From Rhodamnia argentea (taxonomy: Eukaryota; Streptophyta; Magnoliopsida; Myrtales; Myrtaceae): a stretch of DNA of 64,000 nt. The stretch covers positions 7,998,001-8,062,000 of the forward strand of contig NC_063151.1 of the NCBI RefSeq assembly GCF_020921035.1, in the 5' to 3' direction. Position numbers and translations under genes: made by a program. Shown here piece after piece: positions 25,469 through 36,286 of the stretch (the first letter of the stretch is position 1; every line of letters starts with the position of its first letter). Below the pieces are notes generated by a model that worked only from the letters and a program-made list of their open reading frames with translations, was not told the origin of the DNA and ran no database searches.

Positions 25469-28400
25469 TCATCGTCGGGCAGGATCCTCCATCTGACTCT
25501 TCTGGACAATGTTATTTTCGTTCAGGTATTCAACGAATTCATCAATAAGATACGGCCAAGCACCTTCAGCATCATAATTAGATAGGGTTGGGTCCACAGT
25601 CTGCATAAGAGAAGGGTGTCTGTCAGTTTCATCTCTGGGAAAGATACAGATTTTAAGATGCCTGTGAAGATAACAAATGCATTCTCTGGCTAGGTAAAAA
25701 TTCGCAGTGAATTTTTCACATTATCTATAGGTTGAAAATTTCCATTCCCACCAAAGTTCTATCTCAGATATGTGCAATTCTTGCTCACCGAGACTACACA
25801 CTCATAAGCCAAAAGCAACTTCAACCCTCCTAGATCCAAACACCAGAATAAATAACAGCCAGATTCTCCAGCAAGAAGAGAGGGACGAAAGCAAGGATGT
25901 AAAACTGACTGTGATAGGAACGAAGACATCTCCCTGTACTGCTACAAGACTTCTACATACAAGACCTAGTCCAGTAAAGACTCACATATATGGAAGAGGA
26001 TATATAATCAAAAAAGAATATTTTCATTCATCATAACTTACCCTGGCGAACTCCAATAGTTGAGACCATGTGTCCCTGGAGATTGCCTTATTATGACGGG
26101 CCTGTGTTGAATAAGAGAAAGACAATAATTAATCCCATTCAACAGCCATTATATGTCAAGACAAGCTTACATTTTCCAATTGTGTTTCTGAAACAGGATG
26201 AGATAACTATTTGTTGCATTCTGACAAAGATAAATTTGCATGTGATGTCCCTACTTTTGTATTCAACCAGAACAGTCTAGCTACAGTGCAAAGGGGACAG
26301 CATTTACAGGAATGGAACCAACATAAGTGACACTGACCATCCCTTCACTAAGCTGAGACCTCAAGATGAAAATGAACAACCTCTATTCCCCACCTTGCCA
26401 GTTTATTTAACTATCAATTTTGTCTACTCTATTTAGTTTTCATTGTTCAAACATAACTATTTTCTTCTTCTTTTTTTCGGCAACAATACAGATATGTATT
26501 TTGAACATATTTCCTCCTGAAAAATAGTTCAACTCGCTTCTATGTGCCTTGAAGTGTAGATTCATCCCAATTATAGAAGAAAGATGATACTCGGGGAAAC
26601 AAATACATGAAGTCCAAAGGTTCCAAACGTGCAACTATTAGAAGTGCATCTGGTCTTAAAGAAGTTCTTCAATTTCCCAAAACTGCTTCTCATTTTCAGC
26701 TCTCCACTTTTTTGGACCTACATTTGATGTTAAATCCTCGTTATTCTTCCTTGCATTTTGATCCACACAGCATTGCAAATTATTTACCTAAGTTGCTTTT
26801 CTTCTCATTTAAGTGGGGAAATGAAAAAATCTCCTCTCCTCTATTTTGCCAGAAAAATGTTAAATTACTTGGAAATATCGAAAGCCCCACCAAACGTATT
26901 TCCGAGCAATTCTCTTCTTACTAGATTTTGTTGCTTTTTTCATTTTTTTGGAGGTTGCGCGAGAGGGGGTCGGGGTGGGGGGGTTGGCGGGGTGGAATAT
27001 ACATAGGCTCTTTGGACTGAAAATAAAATTTAAAAAACAGAAAATATTTTGTAAGCCAAATATACCCAAAAATTTCCACAAAAAGTATGTCCAGTAATTT
27101 AGCCAAGTTAAAGTGGACACATCCTTCCCTTTTTCGGCGTAAAGGGGCTATGCTAGGATTCCTTTAGACATGCATTTGTGTGCTTGAGGGAGGTATGGCT
27201 TTAGGTTTTGACTTTTAAGCTGAACTTAAGTGTGAATAATTTTGACACTCAGACATCTCAAAATTTCAAGAGTTCAGCTTATGACCTTTATGTCAGAGAT
27301 ATCTTTTTTTTTTTTTTTTGGGGGGAGGCGAAGAGGCCTCCCGAACGTGCACTAAACAATAGATTCTTGGATCTACTTAAGCAAAAAATCAGGACAGCCA
27401 TACTCAGAGGTGAGGACGAATAATTAATAACTCAAAACAAATTATTATGCTCAATAAGTACACAAAACAAAACTACCTGTAAAAACTGACACCAGTGATC
27501 AACTAATGGCCATTGCTTTTCAGCAAAAAGCAATTGCCACATCCCAATTGCTGTATCAAGTGCCAAGGATTTCTGACCCTGAGGTAAGTGGAGATGACAT
27601 GAATAAAAGAACTGAGGTGAAAATGCTCGTGGAAGGCCCACGGAGAAAAGTAATCAGAGGTGGATATGAAAAGGATATGAAACATATTCTGGGCCCAATG
27701 TAAAAATTCCAGCACGAAGGCACTCTCTACAGATGCAAGTCAAATTCTTTCAGGAGATTGAAAGTGTAAATAATATCATACAGAATACCACATAACAGTA
27801 AGTTTTTTCGATGATATAACATTTATTACCTTCCTGTATTAATCTGTCGAACCATCAGATTTTCCCCTTCAGATTTAAACGTCAAACGGTTGACTAAGAT
27901 TTATACCAACTTAGACTAGAAATTGAAATAGCGTAAAAAAGTCAGGTATCTTTAATCAACAAAGTAACTGATCATTTTAGTAGATCACCCGATCTTTACT
28001 AGATATGATTCTAGGAACCTTAGGTGCTACAACCTGACCCTAGGTTTGCAAAAGTCGAGGTGCTACTGGCTGCAAAAGGAATCTAAAAAAATGCTCTTAA
28101 GCTGCCATAATAATCCAACAAGATTCAATCAAACACATTGATAAAATACGAGAATCTAAGCTGTTGTGTATTTTACCATCAACGTGCAAAGCCAACTTAA
28201 TCAGTAACAATCTTATCCTGAAGCTGATCAAGCATTATATGGCTCAGAATTGAAAATTTCCATTTTAATGTCACTCCTAAGATGCATACCTTTTCTTTTG
28301 CCCAACCAAAAGCAAAGTTATATATCTCCCGGAACTTTTCTGCTCAGTGAAAAAAAAAAAATCAGAGATAAAACAATAAGCGCTAGCAAGCAATTGTCAT

Positions 28401-31178
28401 ACTTATCAATCAAACTGTGGTAATAATTTCATTTAATTGCATACGCTCATCTTTCAACTCAGAGCGCATATATTGTATCCTTTCACGGAATTTCTCCAGG
28501 GAATCTATTCTGCCAAGAAAGACCAGCCTTCAGAATAATGCATGAGGGCAAACAGTGGGGTATCAGGAAAAGCAGAAAAAAGACAGGCAAGGAGAACTAC
28601 CCAAGTCCCTGCAGTCCACTTATGAACTCCTGCTTCGAAAATTCACACATGGTTGCAGCCTTCATGTGCCATGAAAGAACCAGCTGATACAAATGAATCT
28701 CATCATTAGAAAAATCTCAACCAAGACCACAATACACATGATGCAGTCTCTAGAATAAAAAGAAAATACAAGCATTGCTGAAACTTGATTTTTAGCTTTA
28801 TCTATGAACAACCTCTATCAACAATTTTCATAGGTTGCAGCCATGTTAAAGTACCTTGACACAACCTTCAGATTCCCTGACCAAAAACAAACTTTATATG
28901 TAGAACAAAATGGCAATAGCTTACGTGGAACAGAAACAGCCATTCCTAGTTGATACATGAAATCCTATTGTTTTAGTCTTCTGAGGTTCAAAGGTGAATT
29001 TCTAACTAATAAAGTCTTCTAGCTGACTAATGGAATGTTGGACTAATTTTCCTACCAAACCGAAAGATATTAACCAGAAAATTGAGGAAGATAAAACGGC
29101 AGAAAGAGATGAAACATGGAAGTACACAATCTTCGCCTTCAAGCGATTAGGTCAAGCAAAGCAGTCACAGCAGTGCATTTTTTTGTATCAGAATGTTCAA
29201 GTAAACAATAAAGCGAGTATCCTCATCCTATGACAGCGTACTGGTACGATTACGCATGTTCACTTACCATGACAATATCTTGGGGATCCACCTGCAAAAT
29301 AAGATCCTTGTGCGTCATTTAACTAGGAAACATACAGAACAGGGAGAAGGTTCCCAAGCATCCTAGGAAGATGAAAGAAAATGGTAGAAAGAGAAAACTC
29401 AAGGTGCATTCTGGAAATTCAAGGAGCTGGTGCAATATAATTGAGATTGTAACTGAAAGAATCACGACTGGCCACCTGAAGATCATTGCAAAGAAGAGTA
29501 ATCCCATCGACAAGTATCATATCAGCATAGGAATCTGCAAATTCAAATACATCTGCTCATCAGATAGCGTAAAACAGAACAATATCTCCAAGGTGTTATA
29601 ACTCCAGTACATAAGCTTTCTTTTAAAAGTCGAACAACCAGACTTATGACACTGTATAGAACTACAGAACTGGTAACAAATCCAAAAGAAGGATCATTGT
29701 CCTGTAACTCCTGTTAATCTGCATAAGAAGAAATTCCATCCAAGAGGAACCCCCCTCCCTCCACCCCCCCAACCCCCCACCCCCCCAACAACACACACAC
29801 ACTGAAAAATAAAAATAAAAAAAGAGCTGTGACAATCCAGGAATTCAGAAGCAAGCCTTGCCTTTATATCTCTGATAAAGCTCCTCCAAGTGTCTTGTAT
29901 CAGTATAAGTTCTTATATGTGGCTGACTGTAAAATACATCAAAAGCACCTTCAAGATGCCAGTCACTGGCCTTCAAAGCCTGAAGGGCAACTTTTTCACT
30001 GCAAGGAAACAAAAAAATTTGTATTTAAAGAAACTGATTGCAGCCTGGAGGGAGGTGGGGGGTGGTGAAGACAGCTTGTTTGCGTGTCATATACACAAAT
30101 GGGCACAGCAGAAAGAAAGAGTAGACGAATAATCAAACTAAAAATGACAAGATCTACATAATTCCTGAGAAAGAGCGCCAGCACAATCATCATGGAATAA
30201 GTAACAAAGGTAAATGGAAATCAGGCATGTCAGGAGTCAACCGCTACAGAAATGTATAGTCAACAGATTACACTAATTCCCCAATAAACCAACCATCATA
30301 GAACAAAAAAGGGGAAGGGTTTCACATATGCACTTTTATGCTGCACTTGTCAGTTCAACTTTTAGTTATGTTTGTCATCAACAAACCAAAAGTGTATGCA
30401 CTTGTTCCTTTAATGGCTTTGCTTATATTACCACAAAACACGATCTATCCCAGGATAAGATCACAAGCCAACAAAGAAGCCAAAGCCAAAAGGCATAGAA
30501 AAGATGTACATTGAATCCAAAATCTGAGCAAAAAAACAGCTTTCTTGAGAACCTTCACAGAATTCTCCCTTCATTCATTTCCAACAACTTCAAAATTGCA
30601 GTAAAAAGTGAAATCTATGGCCCCAGTAGACCAATTCTCGTGCCATGCTCTTCCATGGGAACGTGCTTTCATTTGGAGGATTGGGAGGCTACCTGGCTCC
30701 AGTAATTGCCATGACCTGCTGCACTTTGTCACGGTGGCTCCGTCCCAATTTGTGCTGCAAAATCGGAAGGAATGAATTAGGCATGGAATGAGCTAAAGAT
30801 GGAACATGGATACTCCACGGAAAGGAAAGGAGGATACTGTCTCTCCGCCATAACTCTACGCGGCTCAACAAAGTTGGGTTCAAGAAAGTGTAACAACATC
30901 CACCGGAACAGAGATTGCTTAAAGATCAATTTGGCTATACTACCATATCATCTGATAGCGTAGTCTAACAACTGAACTAGCCATAAATTGCGCTTAAAGA
31001 AGACAAAATTGAACTAAGCCGGTAGCTTGACCGGCAGACCTACGATTCCGAAGCAAGAAAGACTCGCGTTTTCGATGATCCGACGTAAAAGCAAAGAACA
31101 ACAGCATCAGCTTTCCGAGGAAACAAGAAAAAACAAAAGGGTCCAACAACAGTGCGGGGGACAAGAAGTACGGACCAT
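25469..31178 (-). CDS. DCN1-like protein (cullin neddylation factor)
   Basis: Scaffold-type E3 factor that promotes NEDD8 (RUB) transfer from the E2 to cullins. Coding exons: ATG at 31178-31176 (tentative), 30754-30693, 29998-29862, 29534-29476, 29291-29268 (24 nt), 28683-28601, 28509-28445, 28339-28290, 27578-27477, 26101-26042 and 25600-25469; 258 aa, all phases fit. The N-terminal UBA-like domain reads KLGRSHRDKVQQVMAITGAS through ALKASDWHLEGAFDVFY. The C-terminal DCUN1/PONY domain includes YADMILVDG, SWHMKAATMCEFSKQEF, SLALDTAIGMWQLLFAE and NYDAEGAWPYLIDEFVEYL. Exon 2 starts with CAC, so the initiator must close the preceding exon. Intron 3 has a GC donor. The family is clear; the first exon is not, since other ATG|GT candidates exist (about 30952). 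Confidence 0.9.
29745..29802 (+). repeat. C-rich and CA repeat in a DCN1-like intron
   Basis: Cytosine tracts (CCCCCCTCC, CACCCCCCC and similar) pass into a short ACACAC run, inside intron 3. On the transcribed strand this is G-rich. Low-complexity only; no gene. Confidence 0.8.
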
Positions 31179-31202
31179 CGTGAATCAGTAGCGAATGGAA
31201 AC

Positions 31203-31312
31203 CCCCCCAAGATGTGTAGAGAGAGAGAGACAGACAGAGAGAGAGAGGAAGCTCCGAGATCTTCAGGGTCTTCGAGAATTGGAGAGATAGAAGAAGTAGG
31301 GTTTCTCGCCAC
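31203..31312 (-). promoter_or_regulatory. Pyrimidine-rich leader and telo-box of the DCN1-like gene
   Basis: On the minus strand this reads GAGAAACCCTACTTC (telo-box AAACCCTA at about 31297-31305) followed by a long CT/CTGT run and then the tentative ATG at 31178. It matches the usual architecture of a plant 5' leader and supports a transcript start near 31.3-31.4 kb. Confidence 0.45.
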
Positions 31313-31504
31313 TCTCTCTGTCGCGCGAAAAGCTTCCTTCTCCTCCCTCCAGTCCCCCCAGAGGCTCTATCACTCAGCAGTTGGCACCCACTTGCCCAAA
31401 CTGCCTCAAAATCTCTCCTTTCGCCCTTGCCATGATACCGCCTCGTCCATGATAACCCCTGTTACCGTTTTCTATTTCCCATTTCTTTTATGGCTTTATT
31501 ATGG

Positions 31505-31690
31505 GTAATGATATAAATAGTCCTGAACTTTGATCAAATATAATATAATTTATAAATTTTTAATTTGACTAATGTAATTTTTAAATTTTAACCTAATATA
31601 TAATATGATCTATGAACTTTTGATTTAAACAATATGATATCTGAATATTTAGAACATGTTCAGTTTAGTCCATGAATTATAGAAAAAGAT
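31505..31690. repeat. AT-rich repeat with recurring 'TCCTGAACTTT / TCTATGAACTTTT' units
   Basis: Three related phrases (AGTCCTGAACTTTGAT, ATCTATGAACTTTTGATTT, AGTCCATGAATTA) are spaced in AT-rich DNA between the DCN1-like leader and the ZIP relic. It looks like a small non-autonomous element fragment; no terminal repeats were recognised. Confidence 0.4.
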
Positions 31691-31712
31691 AAGTAGGTTC
31701 ATTTTCGTTCTT

Positions 31713-32619
31713 GGTATTCCATTTCGACCACCGTTGTCTCAGCCAATCGCATGTGTGAGTGCGATAGTGAGCATCCGAAGCCTAACAATGGTGCCAAAGG
31801 CGACACTCTCATTAGATACAAAGTGGCTGCTATCGATGCCATCCTCCTTGCAGGAGTTGTGTGGGGGGAGCATCCCATTGTTGGCCAGGAAAATCCCCAG
31901 TTTGAGCCTGCAAAATGACGCTTTCTTCCTGATCAAGGCCTTCGCCGCCAGTGTCATCCTTACCACCGGCTTCATTCACATATTACCCAAGGCATTCAAT
32001 AGCTTAACTTCACCGTGCCTCAATAAAAATCCATCGGTACATTCCCATTCGCGAGGTATGTAGCTATGTTGTTCGGAATCGGGACACTGATGATTGACTC
32101 CTTGGCGACCAGTGTTCTTGAGAGGAAGCACTCTCCACATAAGCCTCAGCAAGTGAATATTGGGGACATCAACCTGACCAACGCTGATGACCACGATGGG
32201 GATCACGGGGTTAATCGAGAAGTTCTTAATGTGAACTCTGCACGCAGCCATGCTCACACCAAACATCTCCCCGCCATGCTTTCAGGGGAGCCAGGCCACT
32301 CAGAGCTGATCCGACATCGTATCATAGCCCGAGTAGGTGGATTGATAGTGTGTACTCCATATCATGTGGTTGCCATATGTGTATGGTTTCCGCAAAGAAA
32401 GGCAGCGACTCTATATATTTCGGACCTATTGGGATGGTTAATTATCGGTTTGTTACTCCCAACACACAGGCGCTAGAGCTTGGAGTACTGCTTCATTCAG
32501 TAATCATTGGAGTGTCGTTGGGAACTAGGGAACGTGCTAAAACAATTAAGCCTCTTCTAGCTGCTCTGTGTTTTCACCAATTCTTTGAAGGCATTGGGCT
32601 AGGCGGCTGTGTCTTGCAA
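31713..32619 (+). pseudogene. ZIP-family zinc/iron transporter pseudogene, truncated
   Basis: A relic of a membrane metal transporter. Readable pieces in order: [12 protein letters not shown] and [15 protein letters not shown] (signal region and TM1), [32 protein letters not shown] (TM2), IGTLMIDSLATS (TM3), a His/Asp-rich loop (DDHDGDHG, HAHTKH), then after a likely intron (32333-32469) [16 protein letters not shown] (TM4) and [15 protein letters not shown] (TM5), the metal-site helices. At least two frame changes are visible: in the G-run near 31862 and near 32035. The last exon, with the final membrane helices, is absent; a donor CAA|GTATGT at 32620 starts an intron invaded by a Copia element at 32665. 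No downstream ZIP exon was found to 40.7 kb. Confidence 0.82.
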
Positions 32620-32664
32620 GTATGTTTATATGCTTCAATACGGAGGTAGGGTCTGCATAGTTAC

Positions 32665-33382
32665 TGTTAGAATATATCTCGAGTTTGAGCCGGAAGCGAA
32701 ATTGTGAATATTTCGAATCAAATATTTTTACGGACGTCCGAGATCTAGCAAAATATAATACACGTGCGATGGATATCTTTTGGCAAGAGGATAAGATTTT
32801 GTATATTTCTTGTTAGAGTCCAAGTCACATTGGATTCTTGCTTCAGATAACAACAAGAAAAAAAAAAAAAAAAAGATAAGTCCAAGGAGAGTTTTTTGTT
32901 TGACAAGTCAAATTGGGACTTCTTTTTTCTTGGCTAATTTTGGACTCTCTAGGCGGTGCATATATACTCCAAAAGAGAGTGCATCGTAGTTTTCCATGCG
33001 AAGTTGATGGGTAGAGGAGAATTTCTGGTGGGCTTTCAAGTTTCGTTAATTACATCAAAACAGTGAGTGTTTCAAAAGCCGATTAAATCTTGTCGTAAGA
33101 TTTGTGTTTAATTGCTTTGTGAGATTAAGAGATTATTTCACAAGGAATTATGAGGCTAAACACTACATGAATTCTTGGATGTAATTGGAGCCGAGAAACA
33201 CCGAGAGTATTTAAGTGACTTGAGTGTGGTTTGTAATCTCCATGTATCGCTTGTTCTATAGTGGAATTCGTTGCTGCTTTTTCCATGGACGTAGGTCTCT
33301 ATGACCGAATCACAAACATCTGGTGTCCGATTTATTTTCTTATTTTGTCTACTTATTATTAGATCGTTTGTTCCGTGCAATA
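32665..33382 (+). repeat. 5' LTR of the Copia element
   Basis: 718 bp, matching 35704-35887 plus 38776-39299. Over the first 184 bp I count about 13 mismatches to the 3' LTR (roughly 7%), so the insertion is old. A poly-A tract lies at about 32858-32874. Confidence 0.9.
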
Positions 33383-33383
33383 A

Positions 33384-33396
33384 TTGGTATCGGGGT
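33384..33396 (+). other. Primer binding site of the Copia element
   Basis: TTGGTATCGGGGT directly after the LTR is a mutated form of TGGTATCAGAGC, the initiator tRNA-Met primer site typical of plant Copia elements. Confidence 0.65.
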
Positions 33397-33476
33397 TAGG
33401 TTTGCTTGAATTAAAGCTAATCAATGGCGACAAGAAAATCGACAGATTTGAGGGGAAGAACTTTGATTTCTAGAAG

Positions 33477-35200
33477 ATGCAGATTAATGACTATCTATAT
33501 CGGATAAAGCTGCACTTGCCTTTGTCCGGGGAGAAACCAGAGACGATGAAGCAAGCTGATTGGGAAACACTGGATAGTCAAGCGATAGATGTTATTTGGC
33601 CGATGTTGGCTCGTAACGTTGCATTTAATATCGTAAAAGAGAAGACCACTAAGGGTTTGACAAAAGCACCGTCGGACATGTACGAGAAGCCCTTTGCGAT
33701 CAACAAGGTCTATTTGATGCGATGTTTGTTTAATTTGAAGATGAGAGAAGGCGCATCAATTGCTAATCATATCAATGAATTCAATGTAATCGTTAGTCAA
33801 TTGAGTTCAATTGATATTGACTTTGAAGATGAGGTATGTACTTTGATTCTATTATCCTCATTGCTTGATAGTTGGAATACTATTATTACTACTGTTAGTA
33901 ATTCTTCTAGGTCAACAAGTTTGATATTTGATGGGATTCAAGAATTAATTCTAAGTGAGGGTATCCGTAGAAAAGAATTCGATGAATCTATATCTACTGC
34001 TTTAGTAGGTGAAAATAGAGGAAGAACTTGTAATCATGTTAGCAAAAGTAGTACGAACTAGAATAGACTCGGTTAGTCTAGGATTGGTGGTGCTGTTTGT
34101 TGGAACCGTGGCAAGATAGGACATCTTAGAAGAGATCACCTTAAGCTGAAAAATGAGAAGGGTAAGGAAATTAGAGTTGAATTTGCGGATGATGTTGTAC
34201 CTATAGCTAATAATTCTGATAGTGTCGATAGTGTCTTGTCTATCATTGTGGATTCGTCATTTGATGGATGGATTATGGATTCTGATTGTTCGTTTCACAT
34301 TATACCAAATAAAAACTGGTTTACTAATTATCAATGCATGGGTAGTGGTAAAGTCCAATTAGGAAACAACGTTGAATGAGATGTTGTGAGTGTTAGTAAT
34401 GTTAAAATCACAATACATGATGGTATTGTGAGGACATTGACCTGAAATAAGGCACGTTTCGAATTGAAAAATGACTTAATTTCCTTTGGTGCCATAAATT
34501 CAGTTGGTTGCGGGTATTCTTCACAAGGTGGAGTTCTGAAGGTTGTTTGAGGTGCCTTGGTGATAATAAGAGAAATCAAGCATGGTAGCCTTTATGAACT
34601 TCAAGGTGAGATATTAACGGGTTTCGTTCCGGAGACGTCGGTATTTGTTCAAGAGTATAACGATTGCTCGAGGAAGACTTGGGTATTTTTGTTGATACAC
34701 AAGTTTGATGATGTTGTCAAGATCACGCGATTAAGAGCTTTGATCAAGACAGAGACTAGTAAGTCGATCAAGCATGTGCTAACCGACAATAGCATGGAGT
34801 TCTTATCGGAACCGGTAAATAAATTTTGCATGAAAAAGGGCATAGTGAAACACTATATTAGTGCTAGTAAACCACAATAGTTTGCAAAATTGATAAGCAG
34901 AATATTACTAGAGACAACTCGTAAAATGATTCCTAGTGCTAGTATGGGTAGGAGAATTCTAGTGGATGTAGTATGGCGAGTTACATGATGAACAAATTTT
35001 CATTGACTGCGATCGAATATCAGATTCCCGAAAAAGTGTGGTAAGGTAACATTACTGATTATTCTATTTTTAGAATATTTGGTTGCCCATGTTATTATCA
35101 AGTAAGTGATGATAAACTCGATGTGAATGCAAGGTGCATATTCCATGGCTATGCACGAAGTGAGTGGGGCTATCGGTTGTGGTATCAAATATAAATTCAA
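33477..35200 (+). pseudogene. Copia gag and partial pol remnants (no RT)
   Basis: The frame 33477-34061 is a gag fragment of UBN2 type (ANHINEFNVIVSQLSSIDI, LLSSLLDSWNT). A worn CCHC knuckle follows (CWNRGKIGHLRRDH; the second and last cysteines are lost). The protease start reads WIMDSDCSFHI, with DSD where DSG is usual. Integrase pieces at about 34650-34880 include VLTDNSMEFLSEPVNKFC, and at about 35080-35190 FGCPCYYQVSDDKLD with HGYARSEWGYRLW. Stops and frame changes separate these parts. From 35200 to the 3' LTR I find no reverse transcriptase or RNase H motif (no YVDD-like box). Confidence 0.8.
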
Positions 35201-35703
35201 CTATTCACAGCTAGAAAGTTACTTTTGACAAGTTTCTAATACTTTTGGCTAGGAGTGTTTGTGGTAGTATTAAAATGGATTTGGACGGTGTTCAGCTTGA
35301 GATGAAGTTGCAACCGGAAACTCTTGAGATAACGAGTACTAACGAAGCAATCGACACAAATAATGCTTGTAGCGAGGTGAAACCCGTAGAACCAACGGTT
35401 TGTTGTAATCGTTGATATTGACAATGTACTATTTGGTCTCTTGATAGATATGGACGCAATGGTAGTTTTGTTTTATCTGTGGTTGAGGAGGTTATGTCGG
35501 AAAGTCCTTGTGGAGTAGTTAAAGGTGCATGTACAGTTGATGTTTTGATGAGGTCCACAATTATGGCGAAGTTCAAGCGTGATTGGACTTGCGAGACATA
35601 TGTGGCGGTTGAGCCCATTGGAGGTGTTGGGAGAGTAGTAGCGAAATTCGGATTCTAGGGAAGCGATTGTGACTTGGCTCAAACGTTGAGCAAATGTGAA
35701 GAT

Positions 35704-35887
35704 TGTTAGAATATGTCTCAAGTTTGAGCCTGAAGTGAAATCGTGAATATCTCGAATAGAATATTTTTACGAACGTCCGAGATCGAGCAAAATATAATAC
35801 ACGTGCGATGGATATCTTTTGGCAAGAGGATAAGATTTTGTGTATTTCTTGTTAGAGTCCAAGTCACGTTGGATTATTGCTTCAGAT
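35704..35887 (+). repeat. 3' LTR, left part (before hAT insertion)
   Basis: Begins TGTTAGAATATGTCTC and aligns with 32665 onward; interrupted after CTTCAGAT, the left target-site copy of the nested hAT element (35880-35887). Confidence 0.9.
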
Positions 35888-36059
35888 TAGACATGGCCAC
35901 ATTGGAACCGGGGCCCGAACCTGGGCCCTTGACCGGGCCCAAAACCAGCCCGTTGACCGGGCCCACGGTTTTGACCCGTTTATTATATTAAAAAAAAAAG
36001 GCCCCGGATGGGCTGGTTGGGCAAAGAGCCCCTAGGCACACCCACCCCCCAAAAAAAAG

Positions 36060-36099
36060 AGCAACGGCTCTTTGGGCAACGGCCCAAAGAGCCGTTGCT
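36060..36099. repeat. Perfect hairpin in the hAT 5' subterminal region
   Basis: An 18-bp perfect inverted repeat (36060-36077 and 36082-36099) with loop AACG; the arm reads AGCAACGGCTCTTTGGGC. A related phrase GGGCAAAGAGCCC lies just upstream at about 36019. It is between the transposon end and the transposase start. Confidence 0.9.
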
Positions 36100-36286
36100 T
36101 CTTTAAAAAAATAAAAATAAAAAATTTTGATTTGTTTTTAATTCTTCTCTATAAATACTTATCCTCTCCCTTTCATTTTTTTCAAAAATTCTCTCAACAA
36201 TTCTCTCAAATTTTCTCAATCCGCTCAATTCTCTCAATCCCGCCTCAATTCTCTCTCAATTGGATTTCTGATCAATTCTCTAAAAA

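Noticed and set aside
26930-27000. G-rich tract as a possible regulatory G-quadruplex
   Set aside because: It lies deep in a DCN1-like intron and is low complexity; no conserved spacing of G-runs supports a function.
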